Virus record (IMG/VR): IMGVR_UViG_3300042557_001513
Coordinates: 1 to 52,980 of that record
Direction: 5' to 3' (one strand)
DNA length: 52,980 nt
Source: a virus
Shown piece after piece: positions 1 through 6,260 of this stretch. Within the stretch, counting starts at the first letter, position 1. Every line of letters starts with the position of its first letter. Both the position numbers and the translations under genes were made by a program. The notes beneath the pieces are model-generated. The model did no database searches, was not told the origin of the DNA, and saw only the letters and a list, made by a program, of their open reading frames with translations.

Positions 1-533
1 TTACCGAGCAGAGGCGGGATTATTCTCGGCGTCAGTCGATGCGGGAGCGCCACACCAACGCAAGCGAGTGTTTATCTTGGCCCACCGCCTCGGCGCGGGA
101 CTCGAAGGGTGGCTACCAAGGGGGCCGTATACGGAACGGGAAGCTCTCGATGGACACCTTGGATGTGGCAGTCCAAGCCTATCGGGAGGGGGGCATCCTT
201 GGCCCGCCCGCCCCGGCGAACCGCAGCATGACTGGGAACCACCCCGAGTCTTGCTGGGCGACACCGAACGCGGGGGACGGCAAAGCTGGGATGGCGGTCG
301 GCAGAAAGCAGAAGTCACTCGGGCAGGATGTGAGTCAGGCCGAGGGTGGCTATCTGGAGAAAGCGAAATTGAATCCGAGATGGACCGAGACCCTCATGGG
401 ACTGCCAGTCGGATGGCTTATGCCGAGTTGTGCACATCCTGTGATTCCCGCTGGGACGAGTTACGTCTGGCAGGAAACGGCGTTGTGCCCCAGTGCGCTG
501 CCGTCGCCTTCCGTTCTTTGCTCGACAAAGTAA
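1..533 (+). CDS. DNA methyltransferase, C-terminal part (5' end outside window)
   Basis: The reading frame is open from the first complete codon (base 3) to the TAA at 531-533, so the gene begins before the window. The visible part has the Trp-Pro-Thr and 'ARDSKGG' segments near codon 20 and, near the end, LNPRWTETLMGLPVGW. This arrangement is typical of the C-terminal tail of phage DNA (often C5-cytosine) methyltransferases. The catalytic motifs lie outside the window, so base specificity cannot be told. The stop codon is the first TAA of a TAATAAC element. Likely role: protection of phage DNA from restriction or epigenetic control. The family assignment rests on the tail motif only. Confidence 0.7.
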   Translation, partial: TEQRRDYSRRQSMRERHTNASECLSWPTASARDSKGGYQGGRIRNGKLSMDTLDVAVQAYREGGILGPPAPANRSMTGNHPESCWATPNAGDGKAGMAVGRKQKSLGQDVSQAEGGYLEKAKLNPRWTETLMGLPVGWLMPSCAHPVIPAGTSYVWQETALCPSALPSPSVLCSTK

Positions 534-537
534 TAAC
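530..537 (+). promoter_or_regulatory. GTAATAAC leader element, copy 1
   Basis: GTAATAAC followed by ACCATACACT. The TAA is the stop of the methyltransferase gene. The next gene start (607) is about 70 bases away; an alternative ATG is at 571. Confidence 0.7.
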
Positions 538-588
538 ACCATACACTATGACGCACTGAAGCGTTGAACCATGAACCATGAACCAAGT

Positions 589-599
589 AGAAAGAACCC
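589..599 (+). promoter_or_regulatory. Shared purine-rich leader (RBS) deciding the 607 start
   Basis: AGAAAGAACCC, ending 7 bases before ATG 607. It matches the leaders before 1126, 1857, 2219 and 47941. It favours 607 over the in-frame ATG at 571. Confidence 0.6.
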
Positions 600-606
600 A
601 AAACCA

Positions 607-915
607 ATGAACCACGAAAAGATAACCAATGAACTACAAGATGCCGTTGCCATCGCCGACGGCTACCGATTCGGCGCGGAATATGAACGCTGCCGGGAAG
701 TCAGGAGCTTCTACGAACTCCGCGGGCTGCATCGGCGCGGACAGATAGGTGACTGCGCCATGACCACGGCATTCTGTAATGCGATCAAAGCCACGCAGAA
801 CAGAACATACGAGCAACCGCTGCACGACTACGAAGCCGAGCGCGAGTATCCGTTCACCGAGGACATCAACGACATGAATCCCATGTGCGGATTCTGGGGC
901 AAGGGGGAGTATTGA
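607..915 (+). CDS. hypothetical protein
   Basis: A 102-residue acidic protein I do not recognise. It is rich in Arg, Glu and Tyr and ends in MCGFWGKGEY; there is no signal peptide or membrane segment. An ATG at 571 would add 12 residues, but the stretch from 571 to 606 is made of repeated 'aaccatg' units and contains the purine-rich leader found before other genes here, so 607 is the better start. It is the first of a row of small plus-strand genes that probably form one transcript; the next gene starts 2 bases after its stop. Confidence 0.6.
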   Translation: MNHEKITNELQDAVAIADGYRFGAEYERCREVRSFYELRGLHRRGQIGDCAMTTAFCNAIKATQNRTYEQPLHDYEAEREYPFTEDINDMNPMCGFWGKGEY

Positions 916-917
916 GT

Positions 918-1109
918 ATGAAACTGCTCTACATCGAGGCCACCCATATATTCAACGCAGATGGGCGGCGTTACTCGGTAACCCTGCGCCCGACCGGCGA
1001 AGCCTATGTCAACGGCGAACTGGTCGGCCGCTACGACCGACCCAACACGACCATGACCCGTGCGCGTGACGTATTGAAGCACTGGCAGAACAAACAAACA
1101 TCGAAATAG
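918..1109 (+). CDS. small hypothetical protein
   Basis: A 63-residue protein beginning MKLLYIEATHIF. It reads like a compact beta-rich fold with a basic C-terminus (RARDVLKHWQNKQTSK). An upstream ATG at 885 is in frame, but it lies inside the previous gene. The ATG at 918 has a GGGGAG Shine-Dalgarno core about 9 bases upstream and follows the previous stop directly. I recognise no family. It is co-directional with its neighbours and probably co-transcribed. Confidence 0.6.
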   Translation: MKLLYIEATHIFNADGRRYSVTLRPTGEAYVNGELVGRYDRPNTTMTRARDVLKHWQNKQTSK

Positions 1110-1118
1110 AAAGGAACC
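1108..1118 (+). promoter_or_regulatory. Shared purine-rich leader (RBS) of the 1126 gene
   Basis: AGAAAGGAACC, overlapping the stop of the preceding gene and ending 7 bases before ATG 1126. The AAAGGA core can pair with the anti-Shine-Dalgarno sequence. Confidence 0.6.
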
Positions 1119-1125
1119 AAGAACC

Positions 1126-1548
1126 ATGAAACTACAAAAAGGATACACCTACCCTGACCGCGAAGCCCCGCTCTATGTGCAACTGCCCGGGCAGAACTCA
1201 CCGCAACCCGCCTTCGTCCAGATCCACAAGGACGGCGAAGTCGAGTTCGGTGTGGAGCACAACATCAACGGAGTGAGCGAGGCAGTCTTCCATGATCGCA
1301 TCGTGCGCTTCGATGCCGTCGGCCAATATCTCTCACTCAAAGGCATCGACAAACTCCACAAGGAGATACGTCCCCTGCTCGAAGAGATCGCGGCCGGCCA
1401 CTCGATCGAGTGGAACGGGAGCAACCATGTCGGTCGCTTCACCGAAGAGGCCGATGAAGCACGCGAGCGGCTAATGAAGCGGCTCTCGGAGACCGACTGG
1501 GAGAACTATGACCAAGTCATCCCCGATGAATACTGGGAGACAGTCTAA
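1126..1548 (+). CDS. hypothetical protein
   Basis: A 140-residue acidic protein without an obvious signal peptide or transmembrane segment. The N-terminal half (residues 15-60) looks beta-rich, the C-terminal half helical and charged, ending in a very acidic tail (DWENYDQVIPDEYWETV). No known motif is visible and I assign no function. The start is fixed by the shared leader 7 bases upstream. It is followed 13 bases later by the Lys-rich small gene at 1562. Confidence 0.6.
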   Translation: MKLQKGYTYPDREAPLYVQLPGQNSPQPAFVQIHKDGEVEFGVEHNINGVSEAVFHDRIVRFDAVGQYLSLKGIDKLHKEIRPLLEEIAAGHSIEWNGSNHVGRFTEEADEARERLMKRLSETDWENYDQVIPDEYWETV

Positions 1549-1549
1549 A

Positions 1550-1560
1550 AGAAAGGGACC
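1550..1560 (+). promoter_or_regulatory. Shared purine-rich leader (RBS) of the 1562 gene
   Basis: AGAAAGGGACC with only one base before ATG 1562, much closer than the 7-8 bases of the other copies. It decides 1562 over an in-frame ATG at 1508 that lies inside the preceding gene. Confidence 0.5.
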
Positions 1561-1561
1561 A

Positions 1562-1699
1562 ATGAAAAAGAAACCCGTAAAGAAAGCAGCCAAGAAGAAA
1601 CCCGCCAAGCGTTTGACCCCAGCCGCTTTGAAGAAAGCGTTGATCGAGCGCGGCGGTCTCAACAAAGAGTGGGCCAAGGATCACCTGATCGTCATGTGA
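1562..1699 (+). CDS. Lys-rich small basic protein
   Basis: A 45-residue protein with a lysine/alanine-rich N-terminus (MKKKPVKKAAKKKPAKR) resembling the tails of bacterial histone-H1-like proteins, followed by a short helical segment (LTPAALKKALIERGGLN) and a hydrophobic end. Such tails bind nucleic acids, so a DNA- or RNA-binding role is plausible, but this is inferred from composition only. The stop TGA is at 1697-1699, just before a GTAATAAC element. Confidence 0.55.
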   Translation: MKKKPVKKAAKKKPAKRLTPAALKKALIERGGLNKEWAKDHLIVM

Positions 1700-1720
1700 T
1701 CCAAACATTCGTTTGAACGA

Positions 1721-1728
1721 GTAATAAC
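1721..1728 (+). promoter_or_regulatory. GTAATAAC leader element, copy 2
   Basis: GTAATAAC followed by CACACACTG. An ATG at 1749 (preceded by ATTAACC) lies 20 bases downstream. It is in frame with the gene annotated here from 1857 and may be the true start. Confidence 0.65.
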
Positions 1729-1838
1729 CACACACTGTCGTATTAACCATGAGCAAACCCGAGACGCGGACCCAAACGCGAGTCGAAGTCACAAAGGACG
1801 GTATGCGATTCCGTCCGCGCCTCGTCACCCATAACCAA

Positions 1839-1849
1839 AGAAAGAAACC
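1839..1849 (+). promoter_or_regulatory. Shared purine-rich leader (RBS) of the 1857 start
   Basis: AGAAAGAAACC ending 7 bases before ATG 1857. It competes with the GTAATAAC-associated ATG at 1749, so two start signals lie in one frame. Confidence 0.5.
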
Positions 1850-1856
1850 AAATACC

Positions 1857-2198
1857 ATGAACTACAGAGACCACGATCCTAAAAACCCCTGCCTTCCAGC
1901 CGAAGTCTACCCGCATCTGTGGGCGACCCTGCTGGCCAACCCGCAACCCGCCGCCCCGACCCTGTGGGACCGCACCCGCCGCTTCTTCCGCGGACTGGTC
2001 GCGGCTACCCCGCTCATCGTCGCGGCGGCTTTCCTGCCCTTGGCTGACCCGCCAGCGGATCACCTCATCCCTCTGGCCCATCGGGTCAGCGCCGAGAGTA
2101 AGATCCATAGCCTTGTCTGGGTGCAGCCCTTACCGGGCAAGCGGCTCCCCGCACCCCCGACCCTGCCGGCCATCAACGAAAACCCGTATAGCTTCTGA
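1857..2198 (+). CDS. small membrane-anchored hypothetical protein
   Basis: A 113-residue protein with one probable membrane segment at about residues 45-62 (GLVAATPLIVAAAFLPLA), preceded by an Arg-rich stretch (RTRRFFR), which suggests the N-terminus stays in the cytoplasm. The rest is proline-rich. I recognise no family. The start is ambiguous: 1857 has the shared purine-rich leader, while the in-frame ATG at 1749 lies just after a GTAATAAC element and would add 36 basic residues. Both forms could be made. Confidence 0.5.
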   Translation: MNYRDHDPKNPCLPAEVYPHLWATLLANPQPAAPTLWDRTRRFFRGLVAATPLIVAAAFLPLADPPADHLIPLAHRVSAESKIHSLVWVQPLPGKRLPAPPTLPAINENPYSF

Positions 2199-2200
2199 CC

Positions 2201-2211
2201 AGAAAGGAACC
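2201..2211 (+). promoter_or_regulatory. Shared purine-rich leader (RBS) of the 2219 gene
   Basis: AGAAAGGAACC just after the preceding stop, ending 7 bases before ATG 2219. Confidence 0.6.
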
Positions 2212-2218
2212 CGAAACC

Positions 2219-2464
2219 ATGAATCTACCTACCACACCAACCAACGATCGGATCGAACTCGAAGGGACCATCCGGACCCGCGTCTCTAACTTCGTCAATA
2301 AGGCTGCTTGTAAGCAGTATATTATGGACTGGGCCAACCAGACCCGTCACCACAAGTTCAGTCGTCTCGATCCCGAGATCTACGCCGAACTCAACGCCGT
2401 GCTGCGTAAGCACATGAAGGCAATCGTGACCCGCAATCCCTCCTTCGGGAAGACCATCCGATGA
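2219..2464 (+). CDS. hypothetical protein
   Basis: An 81-residue protein, basic overall and mostly helical (RTRVSNFVNKAACKQYIMDWAN, then LDPEIYAELNAVLRKHMKAIV). It has no membrane segment. The size and helix pattern would suit a small DNA-binding or regulatory protein, but no family is recognised. The start is set by the shared leader. Its TGA (2462-2464) is followed 17 bases later by a GTAATAAC element leading the metallopeptidase-like gene. Confidence 0.6.
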   Translation: MNLPTTPTNDRIELEGTIRTRVSNFVNKAACKQYIMDWANQTRHHKFSRLDPEIYAELNAVLRKHMKAIVTRNPSFGKTIR

Positions 2465-2481
2465 GCCGCAGTTGCGAGTTA

Positions 2482-2489
2482 GTAATAAC
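2482..2489 (+). promoter_or_regulatory. GTAATAAC leader element, copy 3
   Basis: GTAATAAC followed by GCCATACATTG, 16 bases before ATG 2506. An ATG at 2461 would read through the element in frame as V-I-T-P. By analogy with other copies, 2506 is the start. Confidence 0.7.
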
Positions 2490-2505
2490 GCCATACATTG
2501 ATTCC

Positions 2506-2883
2506 ATGCAAGTGACGGCAACCGAGCGGACCTTCGGCCTGAAGGTCAGGGTCAAAGTTGGGGGCGATGCGCTCGCGGCTTGGCGCTCGGCGACCAAGTT
2601 CACCGACACCCTGTCGACCGACGGGGACGATGACGAATCCGATGCGGGCTGGGCGTTATCCAACGCCAACCGGGCCTACATCTGGCTCAAGTCATGGCCC
2701 GAGTCGCGGAAGAAAGGGAACAGCAAGACCCTGACCCACGAGTGCGTCCATGTCGCCATGAGCTTCCTGCGTGACCATGTCCGCGAGGACATCCGCAAGG
2801 CCGAGGAGACATGCTGCTACCTAGTGCAGCACTTGGTCGACGAGATCGAACACAAGCTCAACAACCGGAGGAGGTCCCGATGA
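2506..2883 (+). CDS. putative Zn-metallopeptidase-like phage protein
   Basis: A 125-residue protein with a zincin-type HECVH motif at about residues 77-81 (LTHECVHVAMSFL). It is followed after about 20 residues by acidic residues in 'AEETCCYLVQHLVDEI', which resembles the third ligand region of short phage proteins of the SprT/ImmA-like kind. The family is common in phages and its substrate is unknown. A longer frame from 2461 exists, but the GTAATAAC element lies inside that extension, so I start at 2506. It overlaps the next gene by ATGA, and a strong GGAGGAGGT sequence near its end serves as the next gene's Shine-Dalgarno. Confidence 0.6.
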   Translation: MQVTATERTFGLKVRVKVGGDALAAWRSATKFTDTLSTDGDDDESDAGWALSNANRAYIWLKSWPESRKKGNSKTLTHECVHVAMSFLRDHVREDIRKAEETCCYLVQHLVDEIEHKLNNRRRSR

Positions 2884-3191
2884 AAATGAACCGAGACACC
2901 TTATGGGGGATGTTCTTACACAACAACCCGCGGATCGCGACAGACCCTTGTCTTACGCCGAAGTCGTTGCGCCGTTTCTTCGACCTGACTTGGAACGCCG
3001 CCTATGAGGCCGGCGCTTTCGACATGGTCGAGCGGGCGCATGAGATTGCCGAGTGCGAGGAGCAAGCAGCGCATGAACACTCTTTGCAGGCGGTCTTAGC
3101 CGACGCCGAGAAGGCGCTCGCCGCCATCTTCGGTCAACCAACAGAGAAAAAGATCTATGTTAAAAAAGCGAACAAGAAGAAAGCTGACTAA
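2880..3191 (+). CDS. hypothetical protein
   Basis: A 103-residue protein translationally coupled to the previous gene through an ATGA overlap, with a GGAGGAGGT Shine-Dalgarno 4-12 bases upstream. It is helical (residues 20-85) and ends in a Lys-rich tail (KKIYVKKANKKKAD). The central part (RFFDLTWNAAYEAGAFDMVERA) looks like a helical hairpin. I recognise no function. The following gene begins inside its last 35 bases. Confidence 0.6.
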   Translation: MKMNRDTLWGMFLHNNPRIATDPCLTPKSLRRFFDLTWNAAYEAGAFDMVERAHEIAECEEQAAHEHSLQAVLADAEKALAAIFGQPTEKKIYVKKANKKKAD

Positions 3192-3381
3192 AGAGGAAAG
3201 CGAAGGCGCACAGGCGTGGAAGAACCGCTTCGTGCAAAGCTACGACCGCGAACTCTCGATCGTCGACAACCTCCGGGTCGCTGTCGGTCTGATCGACCTC
3301 TTCAACTACGGCGATGCCAAGTCGATGGTGCAGTCGGTCATCGACCGCCACGACCAAGAGACCAAGGAGCTATTGGCATGA
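3157..3381 (+). CDS. small hypothetical protein
   Basis: A 74-residue helical protein with a very basic N-terminus (MLKKRTRRKLTKEE), then an amphipathic helical part. It overlaps the preceding gene by 35 bases in another frame, so it depends on translational coupling or on an internal start. It ends in a stop overlapping ATG 3378. The function is unknown; the basic N-terminus could bind nucleic acid. Confidence 0.5.
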   Translation: MLKKRTRRKLTKEESEGAQAWKNRFVQSYDRELSIVDNLRVAVGLIDLFNYGDAKSMVQSVIDRHDQETKELLA

Positions 3382-3464
3382 TGGAGCCCCGCGACATCAC
3401 GCTGGTTTTGCTGATCGCTTGGGCCGCTTTCGCCACGGTCATCTTCTTCCGGTATTTCCTATGA
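3378..3464 (+). CDS. tiny single-pass membrane protein
   Basis: A 28-residue protein (MMEPRDITLVLLIAW and onward) that is almost entirely one membrane segment, ending FFRYFL. Its ATGATGG start overlaps the TGA of the preceding gene, and its own stop overlaps the ATG of the next (ATGA). This tight packing is the main evidence that it is translated. The length is too short for a family call. It may be a membrane-active peptide or a coupling peptide. Confidence 0.45.
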   Translation: MMEPRDITLVLLIAWAAFATVIFFRYFL

Positions 3465-3598
3465 GCCTATACGAAAACATCAACAAACGTCGGAAGGCGG
3501 GCACGTCCCGTCCGAAGTCCAAGTCCACCATCGAGCCCAAGACCTACGCGAAGATGAAGTCTAAGCGCGGAGGTTTCGCCAAGAAAGGACGCCGCTAA
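3461..3598 (+). CDS. small basic conserved phage protein
   Basis: A 45-residue, Lys/Arg/Ser-rich protein (MSLYENINKRRKAGTSRPK...). The middle (KSTIEPKTYAKMKSKRGGF) resembles a short conserved protein that I recall from many environmental phages. Its role is unknown, possibly nucleic-acid or virion binding. It starts by ATGA overlap and its stop shares one base with the next start (TAATG), so it belongs to a compact translational unit. Confidence 0.55.
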   Translation: MSLYENINKRRKAGTSRPKSKSTIEPKTYAKMKSKRGGFAKKGRR

Positions 3599-3864
3599 TG
3601 GCTACCTACAAAGGCAAGAAGGTCACGCTGTATAAGCCCCGCAAGATGGCGGGCATCACTCCGGCCGCGAAGAAGAAGTCGGTCTTCGTGCCGGGTAAAA
3701 AAGCTGGCACCGCGAAGGTCGTCCACTTCGGGGACTCCTCGATGTCGGACTTCACCAAGCACAAGAACCCGAAACGTCGGGCCAACTTCCGCAGCCGCCA
3801 CAACTGCGCGGCCAAGAAGGACAAATCCACCGCGGGCTACTGGGCCTGTAAAGACTTATGGTAA
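3598..3864 (+). CDS. conserved small basic phage protein
   Basis: An 88-residue, very basic protein. The C-terminal half has the pattern HFGDSSMSDF-(x)4-NPKRRANFRSRHNCAAK and ends in GYWACKDLW. This Arg-rich RxxFRxRHNC...YWxCKxW signature recurs in a family of unknown function that I associate with marine and freshwater phages. The spaced Cys/His residues could bind a metal. The start is fixed by TAATG overlap with the preceding gene. It is clearly conserved, but no role is known to me. Confidence 0.65.
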   Translation: MATYKGKKVTLYKPRKMAGITPAAKKKSVFVPGKKAGTAKVVHFGDSSMSDFTKHKNPKRRANFRSRHNCAAKKDKSTAGYWACKDLW

Positions 3865-4190
3865 CAGTAACCTCACACGATCCAGTCAGTGTCATGCTGC
3901 AACAAGAGCACATGTTCACGAAAGATTTCCTACGGTATTTACCGGACAATCTGCATGTATACGAAGCCTTTGAATCCGAGGCATTCAAGGTCATCCAAGA
4001 AGGCTTCGAGCATTACAGCGCCAGAACGATTGTTCATTTCCTACGCCATCATAGTGCTCTCACAGAGAGCGATAACGGTGGCTGGAAAATCAATAATAAC
4101 CATAGCCCTTATTTAGCGAGACTGTTCGACCTTATGCACCCCGAGCATGTCGGGCTCTGGGAATACCGCGAAACGAAAGCAGCAGCATGA
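3858..4190 (+). CDS. conserved phage protein of unknown function
   Basis: A 110-residue protein whose central part (about residues 55-102: HFLRHHSALTESDNGGWKINNNHSPYLARLFDLMHPEH) matches a pattern I know from phage early proteins in which 'KINNNxxPxLAR' is conserved. The function is unknown; it may bind DNA. The start overlaps the preceding gene by 7 bases. A second ATG at 3894 (residue 13) is a credible alternative because the first 12 residues are non-conserved in character and weakly resemble a GTAATAAC leader. Confidence 0.6.
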   Translation: MVTVTSHDPVSVMLQQEHMFTKDFLRYLPDNLHVYEAFESEAFKVIQEGFEHYSARTIVHFLRHHSALTESDNGGWKINNNHSPYLARLFDLMHPEHVGLWEYRETKAAA

Positions 4191-4435
4191 CCGCAACCGA
4201 ATACCCGCGCCTCCACCAGATCGGCTGCAACGTGAAGCGTGAACCGATGGACCATGTTCCGTGGACCGAGTTGGATGAAGCGATCAACGGGGCAGGGTTG
4301 GACTGTGAGAGGTTTAGCGATCTCTTCGGGGTGCAGACATGCTACGCGGGTGGAGTCTATGCGTGGGATGCTGAGGCTGTCCTCGAACGCATGATGGGCG
4401 GGAAGCTGACCGGAAGTCAGAAGTATTGGGATTAA
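4187..4435 (+). CDS. hypothetical protein
   Basis: An 82-residue acidic protein coupled to the previous gene by ATGA overlap. The segment LDEAINGAGLDCERFSDLFGVQ...YAWDAEAVLERMMGG looks like a small helical fold. I recognise no motif and assign no function. The next gene starts immediately after its stop. Confidence 0.55.
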   Translation: MTATEYPRLHQIGCNVKREPMDHVPWTELDEAINGAGLDCERFSDLFGVQTCYAGGVYAWDAEAVLERMMGGKLTGSQKYWD

Positions 4436-4675
4436 ATGATCCACGAGTTCAAAGCACCGATTTCAGTCCACACTCCGCTCGGCCAGGGTGATGCCTTTCT
4501 GTTTGTAGACTATGGAATTGTTTCGGCCGGCACTGGGGTAAACTCCGTCTGGGTAGTGCGCCTCCACCATACTGGCATAATCAAGCACTTCTTCTCCGAG
4601 GATATCCGCGTCTACGGAAATCCGATGGACGGGCGGGAGTGGGATGTGGAGATACCGGAGGAGTGGGTGCAATGA
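4436..4675 (+). CDS. hypothetical protein
   Basis: A 79-residue, probably all-beta protein (alternating hydrophobic pattern in FLFVDYGIVSAGTGVNSVWVVRLHHTGIIKHF) with an acidic C-terminus ending in EIPEEWVQ. There are no catalytic motifs. It directly follows the previous stop and overlaps the next gene by ATGA. The function is not recognised. Confidence 0.55.
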   Translation: MIHEFKAPISVHTPLGQGDAFLFVDYGIVSAGTGVNSVWVVRLHHTGIIKHFFSEDIRVYGNPMDGREWDVEIPEEWVQ

Positions 4676-5865
4676 TTCCGTTTGTCCATGTCTGTAAGCG
4701 CGACGAGGGATTCTTCGCGAAGTGGCTGCGTCATGCTCGCGGCCTTGGCCAGTTCCCCGAGATGGTCGTCTGGGCCGAGCCCGGCGTGAAGGTCGACCAC
4801 AAGATCGACCGCGTCTTTGTATCGCCCTACGGATATCCCGAGGTCTGCACCCACATGTGGCATGAAGCGTGCACCATGTTGCGTGAACCCGTGCTCTATC
4901 TTGAGACCGACGCCTGGCCCTGTGCCCCGAACTGGTATGAGGTTTTGGCTGCGGACTATGCCCAGCGGGGGAACCCTGCGGCCTTGGTCACTGCATCTTG
5001 TCATCCGCCGTCCGACATGGTCGGAGGGATCGGGATCTACGATGCGAAGAAGCTCCCGCTACCCAAGACCTATAACGAGTTCCGCAGTTGGATCCGCGAA
5101 GGTGCCGCCTTCGACGAATGGATCGGGACACTCGGGGCGGAGTATGTCTCGAAGACTCCGCTCATCCGGCACAGCTACGGCATCTACCAAGGGGCCGACC
5201 TGATCGGGTATCACGCTTTCGGCGCACGCTCGCACTTCGAGAAGATGTGCCGTGGCGCGGCCATCTTCCACAAGGATGCCTATGGCACGGTATCGAAGTG
5301 GGTTGGTCCGGATTCGCAGCCCGCTCCCCTGCCCTGCGAGGGCGCGACCCCGCCGGACATGAGCGAGACGAGCAAACACCGCGATTGGTTTTTGCCTTAC
5401 ACGCAGGGTCATGGGATGGATGTCGGCTTCGGCGGCGATGCCCTGACGACAACTTGTATTACCTTCGACATGCCCCAGCCCTACACCTCGGTCGGGACTT
5501 CGGCCCAGCATCTCGGCGGTGATGCCCGCAAGATCCCGCTCAAAAGTGGCACCCTCGATTGGCTCTACAACTCGCACTTGATCGAGGACTTCACCTACAG
5601 CGACCAGATCCCGCTCGTGCTTGAGTGGATGCGCGTGCTCAAGCCGGGCGGGCGACTCCTCATCTTAGCCCCCGACCAGCAACGGTTCCTCGCGCACTGC
5701 GCGGCCACGGGTCAGTCGATCAACGACAACCACAAAGAGGCCGACTACTCACTCAAGACTTTCAAAAAGCGCGTGCTCAAGGCCGGCAACATCCGCGCCC
5801 AAGTTATCGCCGAGGAAGACTTCGCCGACTACTCGTGGGGTATTGTCTTGGAGAAGAATTTATGA
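4672..5865 (+). CDS. glycosyltransferase-like / SAM methyltransferase fusion
   Basis: A 397-residue two-domain protein. The N-terminal half (residues 1-230) resembles GT-A-type phage glycosyltransferases: an acidic, Asp-containing strand in VLYLETDAWPCAPNWYEVL at about residues 73-90 lies where such enzymes bind nucleotide sugar and metal. The C-terminal half (from about residue 240) looks like a class I SAM-dependent methyltransferase. It has DVGFGGDAL, then DARKIPLKSGTLDWLYNSHLIEDF, then VLKPGGRLLILAPD at about 322-335, which is the usual Methyltransf_11 order. The glycine-rich SAM loop is less canonical. The natural target is unknown: virion, cell envelope or DNA. A start at 4639 is open, but 4672 overlaps the previous stop (ATGA). 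Confidence 0.65.
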   Translation: MIPFVHVCKRDEGFFAKWLRHARGLGQFPEMVVWAEPGVKVDHKIDRVFVSPYGYPEVCTHMWHEACTMLREPVLYLETDAWPCAPNWYEVLAADYAQRGNPAALVTASCHPPSDMVGGIGIYDAKKLPLPKTYNEFRSWIREGAAFDEWIGTLGAEYVSKTPLIRHSYGIYQGADLIGYHAFGARSHFEKMCRGAAIFHKDAYGTVSKWVGPDSQPAPLPCEGATPPDMSETSKHRDWFLPYTQGHGMDVGFGGDALTTTCITFDMPQPYTSVGTSAQHLGGDARKIPLKSGTLDWLYNSHLIEDFTYSDQIPLVLEWMRVLKPGGRLLILAPDQQRFLAHCAATGQSINDNHKEADYSLKTFKKRVLKAGNIRAQVIAEEDFADYSWGIVLEKNL

Positions 5866-6170
5866 CTGAAGAAAACACACAACCAATCGACGCCCCCATC
5901 CATAGCCATAGCCTGAAAGCCGTGGCGACTTACCTCGGTAAGAAGATCGAAGAGACTAAAAACGAAGGCATGTCCGAGGGCGATGCCCTCCTACAGCAAA
6001 TCTTTTTCCAGCAGTCGCTTCTTCTTAATGCGATCAATTCCTCGGTCACGCTGTCCAACCAGGTTAATCGCGCTCTCCAACGGGAGGTCGCGAAGATGAA
6101 GGGGGAAGAGCTTCCGGAGGAGCCCCTGCAAGAGGAGTCGAAAATTATTGTGCCAGACCGATTCCGGTGA
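5862..6170 (+). CDS. hypothetical protein
   Basis: A 102-residue acidic, helical protein. Residues 35-85 (DALLQQIFFQQSLLLNAINSSVTLSNQVNRALQREV) look like a coiled coil or amphipathic helix bundle. There is no signal peptide. It starts by ATGA overlap with the fusion gene and is the last plus-strand protein gene before the tRNA. I recognise no family. Confidence 0.55.
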   Translation: MTEENTQPIDAPIHSHSLKAVATYLGKKIEETKNEGMSEGDALLQQIFFQQSLLLNAINSSVTLSNQVNRALQREVAKMKGEELPEEPLQEESKIIVPDRFR

Positions 6171-6188
6171 TTTCATCGGGTTTAGTCT

Positions 6189-6260
6189 GCTCTCGTCGTC
6201 TAACGGTTAGGACACAGCCCTCTCAAGGCTGCGATACGGGTTCAATTCCCGTCGAGAGTG
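6189..6260 (+). tRNA. tRNA-Glu (anticodon CTC)
   Basis: A full cloverleaf is visible. The acceptor GCTCTCG (6189-6195) pairs with CGAGAGT (6253-6259), with one G-U. The D stem is 6198-6201/6210-6213 with GG in the loop. The anticodon stem CAGCC/GGCTG is 6215-6219/6227-6231, with loop CTCTCAA giving anticodon CTC, reading GAG. The variable region has 4 bases. The T stem ACGGG/CCCGT encloses TTCAATT. The discriminator base is G, as in bacterial tRNA-Glu, and CCA is not encoded. It ends the plus-strand arm and overlaps the 3' end of the opposite-strand gene by 38 bases. Confidence 0.93.

Noticed and set aside
2461-2505. Upstream extension of the metallopeptidase-like gene.
   Set aside because: It would translate the GTAATAAC element; all other such copies but one lie outside genes, so ATG 2506 is preferred.
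6189-6260. The tRNA-Glu as the phage attachment site.
   Set aside because: It is a complete gene over 12 kb from the integrase (across the presumed circle) and shows no repeat of its 3' end near the integrase.
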